Part shown: positions 1 to 4,735 of the stretch, one piece after another | Numbering within the stretch: position 1 is the stretch's first letter | How the letters are laid out: each line of letters begins with the position of its first letter | NCBI GenBank assembly: GCA_018830405.1 | Contig: JAHJSF010000131.1 | Location: forward strand, 1 to 7,936 | Direction of reading: 5' to 3' | DNA from: Nitrospinota bacterium | GTDB lineage: Bacteria; Nitrospinota; Nitrospinia; UBA9942; JAHJSF01 | DNA: 7,936 nt | The notes under the pieces: model-generated | Told to the model about the DNA's origin: nothing | Seen by the model: only the letters and a program-made list of their open reading frames with translations | The model's database searches: none | Translations under genes and position numbers: made by a program

Positions 1-45
1 CCCCAACCTCCGGCGTTCCTTATCACTCATCACTATTTCCCCCAT
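1..45 (-). CDS. Partial transposase, N-terminus only (ISNCY-like)
   Basis: Fifteen codons are visible before the window ends. They read MGEIVMSDKERRRLG, starting at ATG 43-45; a second in-frame ATG lies at 28-30. An AAGGAGG ribosome binding site sits at 54-60, 8 bases upstream of the first ATG, so this is a genuine translation start. The run 'MS-x-KERRRLG' after a short leader resembles the start of ISNCY-type transposases, where a helix-turn-helix segment follows, but this identification is from memory of the family and rests on few residues. Support comes from the paired GGGGACATT repeats at 87-123, placed as expected for the end of the element just upstream of its transposase. The rest of the gene lies outside the window, so intactness cannot be judged. 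Confidence 0.5.
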   Translation of the reverse strand, partial: MGEIVMSDKERRRLG

Positions 46-86
46 AATGTAGGCCTCCTTTATGAGACCTATGTTACTACCCATTC

Positions 87-123
87 CAAGGGGACATTTC
101 TATCAAGTTAGCAAGGGGACATT
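87..123. repeat. Direct repeats at probable insertion-sequence end
   Basis: The 12-mer CAAGGGGACATT occurs at 87-98 and again, perfectly, at 112-123, a spacing of 25 bases. Read on the minus strand these are AATGTCCCCTTG units upstream of the partial transposase. Repeated TGTCCCC-type units near the termini fit the end of an insertion sequence. The outer boundary is probably near 125-140 but cannot be fixed without the other end or a target-site duplication. Confidence 0.45.
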
Positions 124-157
124 ATCAGATAGTTTTGACAGCCAACCGAGACTCTAA

Positions 158-186
158 TTGCTTATAATCGCCTCTTGTAATAAAAT
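158..186 (+). promoter_or_regulatory. Candidate promoter for ppiD-like gene and pyrF
   Basis: TTGCTT (158-163) and TAAAAT (181-186) are separated by exactly 17 bases, about 57 bases before the start codon. A better-looking pair, TTGACA (135-140) and TATAAT (163-168), is 22 bases apart, which is too long for an ordinary sigma-70 promoter. Either -10 box could be used. The TTGACA lies close to the insertion-sequence end, so the element may have changed or supplied part of the promoter. Confidence 0.35.
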
Positions 187-243
187 AGGCACTTAATAGT
201 TGGCCAGACAGAAGCTAAACAGATATTTGGAGAAAAATAAATA

Positions 244-2127
244 ATGCTTGAATATTTAAGGGATTCCGCCAAGGGTTGGATATTAAAAGGTCTAATGGTT
301 ATTATCGCTGCCTCATTTGTTGTTTGGGGTGTTTGGGGGAGAGAAGATAGCGCCGACGATATAGGAAGCGTAGACGGAAAACCGATAACGGTCCAGGAGT
401 ATAGCCGTAGCTATGACAACATCTATAACCTGTTCAAGACGGCTAACAACGGCAATATTGAGGGAAACTTCTGGAAAGACCTAATCAGCAAGCAGGCAAT
501 ACAGTCGATAATAGTCAGAAGATTGCAGTTGGCCGAGGCTAATAAGCTGGGGATAAAGGTCTCCGATGCCGAACTCTCAGACAGAATCCACCAGCAGAAG
601 ATGTTTCAAACCGATGGCCAGTTCGACCAAAACTTATACAAAAATATACTCCGGGCCAACAGGTTGGATGCAGGGGAATATGAGAGCGGATTCAGAAGTG
701 ATATTAAGCTTAACAAATTGAGAGATGTTATAACGGGAGCAATATTTGTCTCAGCCAAGGAGGCGGAGGATGAGTATAGATACGCCAGCGAAAAGATAAC
801 CTTAGACTATATCTCCTTAGAGCCGGCCTACTTTCAGAAACTGGTCCAGTTTTCAGAAGAAGATATAATCAAACATTACAATACCAATAAGAACAACTTC
901 ATGGTCGAGGAGAAGATAGAGGCGGAGCTTCTCGTCTCTGATCCGGCCGACTACCTCGACACAAAGAAGCCGGACGATAAGAAAGTATCCGCCTACTACG
1001 ATAAACACCTTGATAAGTTCTACCTCCCGAAGCGCATCAGAGCCAGACATATTCTTATAAAGGTAGCCCCCGATGCGGATAAAAAATCGGTAGAGGAGGC
1101 AATCAAAAAAGGTGGGGCGATAATCAGAGAACTGGAAGCGGGGAAAGACTTTGCCATCTTGGCCAGAAAGTATTCCGACGACCCGAGTGCCATCAACGGC
1201 GGCGATCTCGGTTTCTTTGTTAAAGGTGGCGGGATGATCAAAGAATTTGAAGACGCCGCCTTTGCCCTAAAAGAGGGAGAAACGAGCTATCTGGTTAGAA
1301 CGCAGTTCGGCTTCCATATCATCAAGGCCGAAGAAATAAGGGAAGAAGGGGTACAGCCCCTAGCTGATATCAGACCCACAATAGAGGCAGAAGTTATAAA
1401 GGAAGAGGCCCAAAAAATGGCCAAAGAAACCCTGGCGGAAATAAAAAATAAGGAGCGGGTCAATACTGATTCCTTTGAAAATATCGCCAAAAAATATAAG
1501 TCGGTTAGGGTCGAAAAAGTAACCTTAACGAAGAATGACCCTATTCATAATGTAATCGCCGGCCGGGCTTTTGGGACCGGTGAAGATAAGGTAAGTGGGG
1601 TTATAACCGAGGGGAATATCTTCTACATCCTAAAGGTAAACAATAAGATAGCCGCCTTCGTCCCCCCTTTAAAGGATGTAAGGGGAAAGGTTGAAGAGGC
1701 CTACAGAGAAACAGAGTGGCCTAAATTGGCTGAAATAGAGGTCCCTAAGCTGTTGGAAAAATTAAAAAAGGGGAGAGACCTTAATGCCCTGGCTAAAGAG
1801 CTTAGGATAATCAAGAAGCATACTGACTTTGTCCGCAGAGGGGATAAAATCCCCGATATCGGGGCTGAATCCTCCCAACTTTTATCAAAGGTCTTTACCG
1901 CCAAAGTTAACCAATTCGATATATATAAGGGGCAACACCGCTATTTCATCTTTCAAGTCAGGGGGAAACTTGATGCCAAGATGGACGACTTTAACAACAA
2001 TAAAGAAGTTGTAATAAAAGGCCTAACCCAGAGGAAAAGAAATAATTTCTATATGGAGTGGCTGCAGAAAGAGATGGAGCAGGCCTTGACCGATAAGAGG
2101 GTAAAGATATCCAAGAAATATCAATGA
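244..2127 (+). CDS. PpiD/SurA-type membrane-anchored peptidyl-prolyl isomerase
   Basis: The 627-residue product should be a periplasmic folding chaperone held in the inner membrane by one N-terminal helix, assisting exported and outer-membrane proteins. The start MLEYLRDSAKGWILKG followed by a hydrophobic stretch to about residue 30, ending in VVWG, is the typical PpiD anchor (residues about 12-30, short cytoplasmic tail). Residues about 40-200 form the SurA-N-like chaperone region. One parvulin (PPIC rotamase) domain spans about 266-364, beginning RARHILIK and ending QFGFHIIK, with the conserved YSDDPS and GGDLGFF stretches between. The charged, helical C-terminal region (about 370-627) is poorly conserved. 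Length matches E. coli PpiD (about 620). GGAG at 229-232 lies 11 bases before the ATG, a rather long spacing. The stop overlaps the pyrF start (ATGA), indicating an operon. Whether the single parvulin domain is catalytically active cannot be told from sequence alone. Confidence 0.9.
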   Translation: MLEYLRDSAKGWILKGLMVIIAASFVVWGVWGREDSADDIGSVDGKPITVQEYSRSYDNIYNLFKTANNGNIEGNFWKDLISKQAIQSIIVRRLQLAEANKLGIKVSDAELSDRIHQQKMFQTDGQFDQNLYKNILRANRLDAGEYESGFRSDIKLNKLRDVITGAIFVSAKEAEDEYRYASEKITLDYISLEPAYFQKLVQFSEEDIIKHYNTNKNNFMVEEKIEAELLVSDPADYLDTKKPDDKKVSAYYDKHLDKFYLPKRIRARHILIKVAPDADKKSVEEAIKKGGAIIRELEAGKDFAILARKYSDDPSAINGGDLGFFVKGGGMIKEFEDAAFALKEGETSYLVRTQFGFHIIKAEEIREEGVQPLADIRPTIEAEVIKEEAQKMAKETLAEIKNKERVNTDSFENIAKKYKSVRVEKVTLTKNDPIHNVIAGRAFGTGEDKVSGVITEGNIFYILKVNNKIAAFVPPLKDVRGKVEEAYRETEWPKLAEIEVPKLLEKLKKGRDLNALAKELRIIKKHTDFVRRGDKIPDIGAESSQLLSKVFTAKVNQFDIYKGQHRYFIFQVRGKLDAKMDDFNNNKEVVIKGLTQRKRNNFYMEWLQKEMEQALTDKRVKISKKYQ

Positions 2128-2837
2128 GCAAATCAAAAGGGTACGAACGGCTAATCTTCCCCCTCGACCTCCCCACCTACGAGGAGGCCGAAAGGTATGT
2201 TGAACTATTGAATGGCCATGTAGGGGTCTTCAAGGTTGGGCTGGAGCTCTTCGTTAAATCCGGGCAAGAGATACTCGAAACAATAAAGAAGAAGACCAAC
2301 GCCGAGATATTCCTCGACCTCAAATTCCTTGATATCCCTGCCACCGTTGGCCGAGCCACAAAGGTTGCCGACGATTTGGGGGTAAAATTTCTGACTGTCC
2401 ATTGCGACCCCTGCCTCAAAAAAGCGGCTGAGAATGCGACTAAAGGGACAAAAATCCTTGGAGTCACGGTACTGACCAGTGCCTCGGCTGAAGACCTTAA
2501 AACAATGGGGATGTCTCCCGAACTTTGCGACCCCAAAAATCTGGTCATGCACCGAGCCAAAATGGCCAAAGGATATGGGGCGGATGGGATAGTATGTTCA
2601 GGGGAAGAGGTTCAGGATATAAGAAGAGAGTTCGGCCCAGACTTTCTAACCATCGTCCCCGGAATCAGGCCAACCTGGTCTGTAGTAAAAGGAGATGACC
2701 AATCAAGAATAACTACTCCAGCCCAGGCAATATCGAGGGGGGCTGATTATATTGTAGTAGGCAGACCGATCAGAGACGCCAAAAACCCGGCCGAAGCGGC
2801 TGATAGAGTTGCTGAAGAGATAGAAAAAGCCTTGTAA
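2124..2837 (+). CDS. pyrF: Orotidine 5'-phosphate decarboxylase
   Basis: This cytosolic enzyme catalyses the last step of de novo UMP synthesis, converting orotidine monophosphate to UMP and CO2. The 237-residue length is typical of the bacterial short form. The catalytic and binding residues are visible: D15 in FPLDL, K37 in FKVGLE, and the signature DLKFLDIPAT at 65-74, giving D65, K67 and D70 of the catalytic Asp/Lys array. The phosphate-binding regions IVPGIRP (177-183) and IVVGRPI (210-216) are intact. The ATG overlaps the TGA of the upstream isomerase gene, and no strong ribosome binding site is seen, so translation is probably coupled. No other pyrimidine gene is nearby, so the pairing with a folding factor looks like co-transcription rather than shared function. 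Confidence 0.96.
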   Translation: MSKSKGYERLIFPLDLPTYEEAERYVELLNGHVGVFKVGLELFVKSGQEILETIKKKTNAEIFLDLKFLDIPATVGRATKVADDLGVKFLTVHCDPCLKKAAENATKGTKILGVTVLTSASAEDLKTMGMSPELCDPKNLVMHRAKMAKGYGADGIVCSGEEVQDIRREFGPDFLTIVPGIRPTWSVVKGDDQSRITTPAQAISRGADYIVVGRPIRDAKNPAEAADRVAEEIEKAL

Positions 2838-2844
2838 GTTTTTT

Positions 2845-2920
2845 TGGAGCGGGCGACGGGGTTCGAACCCGCGACTTCAAGCTTGGGAAGCTTGTACTCT
2901 ACCAACTGAGTTACACCCGC
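2845..2920 (-). tRNA. tRNA-Gly (anticodon CCC)
   Basis: The minus strand folds into a complete 76-base cloverleaf. It has a 7-bp acceptor stem (GCGGGTG with CGCCCGC, one G-U pair), a D stem ACTC/GAGT, an anticodon stem CAAGC/GCTTG with loop TTCCCAA, and a T stem GCGGG/CCCGT with loop TTCGAAC. The discriminator base is U and the CCA end is encoded (TGG at 2845-2847 on the plus strand). The anticodon CCC (2885-2887) reads the glycine codon GGG. The usual G10-C25 pair is replaced by A10-U25, a compensated change. The gene ends 7 bases from the convergent pyrF stop codon, and no T-rich terminator follows on its own strand. Confidence 0.95.
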
Positions 2921-2934
2921 TCAACGAATCTATA

Positions 2935-2963
2935 ATATTAGACTGTCCACCCGAAATAATCAA
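2935..2963 (-). promoter_or_regulatory. Promoter of tRNA-Gly
   Basis: On the minus strand TTGATT (2958-2963) and TAATAT (2935-2940) are 17 bases apart, a near-ideal sigma-70 arrangement. The -10 box ends 14 bases before the first base of the mature tRNA, leaving a short 5' leader of about 7 bases for processing. Confidence 0.65.
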
Positions 2964-2977
2964 CAGGTTAGTGAAAA

Positions 2978-3044
2978 GTAACCGCTAAGGACGCAGAGAC
3001 CACAGAGTTTTTTCTTTTTTTAACCACGAAACACACGAAAGAAA
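2978..3044. repeat. Probable dispersed repeat fragment
   Basis: This non-coding stretch contains CGCTAAGGACGCAGAGACC, then a T-rich run (3008-3021), then AACCACGAAACACACGAAAG. I recall near-identical strings (AAGGACGCAGAG, AACCACGAAACACACGAA) scattered between genes in many bacterial genomes, but cannot check copy number here. It lies between the tRNA-Gly promoter and the end of the HEPN gene. No open frame or stable hairpin is visible in it. Confidence 0.4.
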
Positions 3045-3093
3045 TAGCTGAGGAATATAAATTTAAGTTAAATCAGGAGTGTAGTTACTTTGA

Positions 3094-3996
3094 TTATAGT
3101 GATTTTGCATAAATAACTTTTTCTGCAAGAAATCTAATCAATGGAATATAGCTTTCCACAACAAACTCAGATTCCGTTAAGGGGATATGACAGTCGTCTC
3201 TGTTATATCGAGCAGATGAGTGTACTAAGGCATTCCTAACATGTTTAAGAAGCTTTGCTACATTTGTAATAGCATGATCTTTCTTGTTTTGTACCTGAAA
3301 CCGCTCACCAAAAATCTCTGTGCTCTTAGTGTATAGCTTTTCACCTACCTTACTTTCTATATCATTTATGTGTTCAATGAGCTCATCCTCATCAATATAC
3401 TTCCTAAGCACCCGTGAAAGCATTTCTGTTTCATCAGACTTGTCGTTGTGCTTTTTAACAACACTAATTATCGTTTCCAGTTGATCATCTGTTCCATAAA
3501 AATTTGTGCTGTGAATATGGGATTTTAACCGTCCATGCAAGGCCTCATCAGAAACAGTTAGAAAGTTATATTCAAGAATATGATAGAAAGCAAGAAACGA
3601 CTGGCTCGGAAACTGACTGCTAATTGCAACTTTAAAGTATTTAAGCATGTTTGAGTCATAAGATGCCAGAGGAATTAGCATATTTTCATCATCTGTATCA
3701 CCATATATTCCCCTGGTTTTGTACCTACGTTTCTTTGAAAAATCCCAACACTCACCGCGCTCTACCGCAAGCTTGAAAAGACAACCTTCGAGCGCCTTCA
3801 TTCCCTCAGAAAGTAACTTAGAACAATCTATTTTTCTTGGTACGCTGTAAGTAATTGTTTTCGGGAACCAAAACATTTCTTTAAATTCTTTTACTCGTCC
3901 TCTTGTTAACCTTGTAGATACAATAGCCTCAAAATATTGCTCGTATTCCTCAGAAACAAAAAAATATAATGCAAATCTTTTCGATGACCGAGACAA
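3094..3996 (-). CDS. HEPN-domain protein, C-terminal part of a frameshifted gene
   Basis: This frame gives 300 residues if read from TTG at 3994-3996, but it stays open upstream to 4110 and has no ribosome binding site at the TTG. I therefore read it as the C-terminal part of a longer protein whose N-terminus is in the neighbouring frame. Near the C-terminus LLKHVRNALVHSS carries R-N-x3-H (R254, H259; bases 3220-3237), the catalytic Rx4H motif of HEPN ribonucleases. A helical segment FLAFYHILEYNF and the later EMLSRVLRKYI resemble the helices before the motif in ApeA/Abi-type HEPN proteins. HEPN proteins are often RNA-cleaving toxins or abortive-infection effectors. No nucleotidyltransferase antitoxin or other partner is adjacent. 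The more A+T-rich codon use than in pheS, pheT and pyrF fits horizontal acquisition. The specific family is not recognised; the HEPN call rests on the motif and helical context. Confidence 0.7.
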   Translation of the reverse strand: MSRSSKRFALYFFVSEEYEQYFEAIVSTRLTRGRVKEFKEMFWFPKTITYSVPRKIDCSKLLSEGMKALEGCLFKLAVERGECWDFSKKRRYKTRGIYGDTDDENMLIPLASYDSNMLKYFKVAISSQFPSQSFLAFYHILEYNFLTVSDEALHGRLKSHIHSTNFYGTDDQLETIISVVKKHNDKSDETEMLSRVLRKYIDEDELIEHINDIESKVGEKLYTKSTEIFGERFQVQNKKDHAITNVAKLLKHVRNALVHSSARYNRDDCHIPLTESEFVVESYIPLIRFLAEKVIYAKSL

Positions 3997-3998
3997 CT

Positions 3999-4286
3999 CT
4001 ACATTTCTACGGTTTTGAGAAGTAAACTTGTGACTAGGTGTAATAAAAAATCTTGGCTGAGTCTCGATATTCCTAGTTCTAATGACTTTGGGCCAATTAG
4101 TTTTCGAGATTCAAGTTCAAACTCATATTGATTTGAGCGCTCAAAGGAACGAATTTCCTTTTTCCAGTCATCATCTACGTCTAGAGTAAGGTCTTTCCCA
4201 GCATAGCTGATAGAAATCTTGGAATCATCAATGGATACGGAGGCACCGTTTTTTTCTAAAACATCCTTAATTATTGATAGTGGCAT
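3999..4286 (-). CDS. N-terminal part of the frameshifted HEPN gene
   Basis: Translation should begin at ATG 4284-4286 (MPLSIIKDVLEKNG), which has a strong AGGAGG five bases upstream (about 4291-4297). The longer open frame from ATG 4341-4343 would start upstream of the -10 box and is unlikely. The first 62 residues, to about ESRK, look like normal protein sequence: a helix, then alternating strands (ASVSIDDSKISISYAG, KDLTLDVDDD). From 4101 onward this frame gives LIGPKSLELG to a stop at 3999-4001, while the -1 frame gives TNWPKVIRTRNIETQPRFF running straight into the HEPN part. The last 33 residues of this frame are therefore probably not the native sequence. No known domain is recognised in the N-terminal 62 residues. 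Confidence 0.5.
   Translation of the reverse strand: MPLSIIKDVLEKNGASVSIDDSKISISYAGKDLTLDVDDDWKKEIRSFERSNQYEFELESRKLIGPKSLELGISRLSQDFLLHLVTSLLLKTVEM
4099..4106 (-). other. Frameshift site joining the two HEPN frames
   Basis: On the coding strand the sequence is CGA AAA CTA, with a run of four A (4101-4104). Adding one A, or slipping back one base on AAA, gives CGA AAA ACT and joins the two frames into about 397 residues (62 + 35 + 300), placing the HEPN motif at R351 and H356. The -1 frame is open only downstream of a TGA at 4111-4113, so the shift must lie between about 4110 and 4001. The site is not a classical X-XXY-YYZ slippery heptamer, and no obvious downstream pseudoknot was found by eye. 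A deletion in the homopolymer, or an assembly error, is more likely than programmed frameshifting. Confidence 0.6.
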
Positions 4287-4319
4287 ATTTCCTCCTAATG
4301 ACATCAGTTTTATTCTGCC

Positions 4320-4337
4320 TATAAGATGGAGCTTATA
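4320..4337. promoter_or_regulatory. Palindrome over the HEPN -10 box, possible operator
   Basis: TATAAG (4320-4325) and CTTATA (4332-4337) form a perfect inverted repeat with a 6-base spacer. One arm is the -10 box and the other covers the predicted transcription start. A repressor dimer bound here would block the promoter. It is short and A+T-rich, so chance is possible, and no regulator gene is next to it. Confidence 0.3.
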
Positions 4338-4359
4338 ACTCATGCAATATTAAAGTCAA
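4332..4359 (-). promoter_or_regulatory. Promoter of the HEPN gene
   Basis: On the minus strand TTGACT (4354-4359) and TATAAG (4332-4337) are 16 bases apart. Transcription would start near 4325, leaving about 39 bases of leader before the ATG at 4286. This supports 4286 as the true start and shows that the gene has its own promoter despite lying downstream of pheT on the same strand. Confidence 0.6.
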
Positions 4360-4370
4360 TAACAGATTTG

Positions 4371-4400
4371 CAATGAAATCGCATTCCCGCCATTTCATTG
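4371..4400. repeat. Inverted repeat with 9-bp arms
   Basis: CAATGAAAT (4371-4379) and ATTTCATTG (4392-4400) are perfect inverted copies around a 12-base loop. The loop contains ATTCCCGCC, the same core found in the hairpin at 4605-4624. It lies just upstream of the HEPN promoter and could mark the edge of the repeat-rich spacer. Confidence 0.5.
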
Positions 4401-4640
4401 TTTAGGATTGAAATAGGTTGGTTGAGGGAAGAAGCCCAAAACTGTTTGAGCGAAGCGAGTTTTTTAGGCACCGAGACCAACCGTAATTTCAGGCCGCAAA
4501 AAATGGGTAGGGTGTCTTTCTTTGCTTCATTTCTTGGACAAGCAAGAAATGAAGAAGACAAGAGATGTCTCCCTTCGGTTCGACATGACAAGGAGGTGGT
4601 CTGGATTCCCGCCTTCGCGGGAATGACAGGAAATTACTAT
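4401..4640. repeat. Composite dispersed-repeat region
   Basis: No gene is supported here; the short open frames on both strands look like translated repeat sequence. Visible structures are GGTTGGT (4416-4422) with ACCAACC (4476-4482), a 12-bp hairpin CTTCATTTCTTG (4525-4536) with CAAGAAATGAAG (4543-4554) around a 6-base loop, and the hairpin at 4605-4624. Translation of the last part gives WIPAFAGMT on one strand and SFPRRRESR on the other, peptides I recall as hallmarks of a hairpin repeat scattered through many bacterial genomes. The region probably consists of several non-autonomous repeat units. Confidence 0.5.
4605..4624. repeat. REP-like hairpin
   Basis: ATTCCCGC (4605-4612) and GCGGGAAT (4617-4624) form a perfect 8-bp stem with the tetraloop CTTC. 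The motif is preceded by GTCTGG and followed by GACAGG, as in a widespread intergenic repeat resembling REP/dRS3 elements. It could also act as a weak transcription barrier between pheT and the HEPN gene. Confidence 0.65.
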
Positions 4641-4710
4641 AAAACCTACACAAAGCCTTAGAACAAAGTAGACCGAGGCGCGACGAAGCCAACGCAGTTA
4701 GGGTTTGAAG

Positions 4711-4735
4711 GGAACCCGCATTAACGGAGGGTTCC
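4711..4735. terminator. Stem-loop spanning the pheT stop codon
   Basis: GGAACCC (4711-4717) and GGGTTCC (4729-4735) form a 7-bp stem around an 11-base loop that includes the pheT stop codon (4721-4723). In the pheT direction no T-run follows. In the opposite direction a run of seven T follows at 4742-4748, inside pheT. It may protect or end the pheST message, but it is not a canonical terminator. Confidence 0.3.

Noticed and set aside
2177-2569. Long minus-strand open frames inside pyrF and similar frames antisense to pheT, pheS and the isomerase gene.
   Set aside because: They are shadows of well-supported genes, without ribosome binding sites or recognisable protein features.
2845-2920. 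tRNA-Gly as an integration (attachment) site for the HEPN region.
   Set aside because: Integration normally uses the tRNA 3' end, which here faces pyrF; the HEPN gene is on the 5' side, and there is no integrase or duplicated tRNA 3' end in the window.
4099-4106. Programmed -1 frameshifting as the normal way to express the HEPN gene.
   Set aside because: The site is only A-AAA-C without a canonical slippery heptamer, and no clear downstream stimulator is visible. Mutation or assembly error is more likely, though not excluded.
4287-4343. Upstream ATG at 4341-4343 as the start of the HEPN N-terminal frame.
   Set aside because: It lies upstream of the predicted -10 box and has no ribosome binding site; the ATG at 4284-4286 has AGGAGG at good spacing.
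4398-4661. Plus-strand open frame of 87 codons containing WIPAFAGMT.
   Set aside because: It is translated repeat sequence across the ATTCCCGC hairpin, with no ribosome binding site and no protein-like composition.
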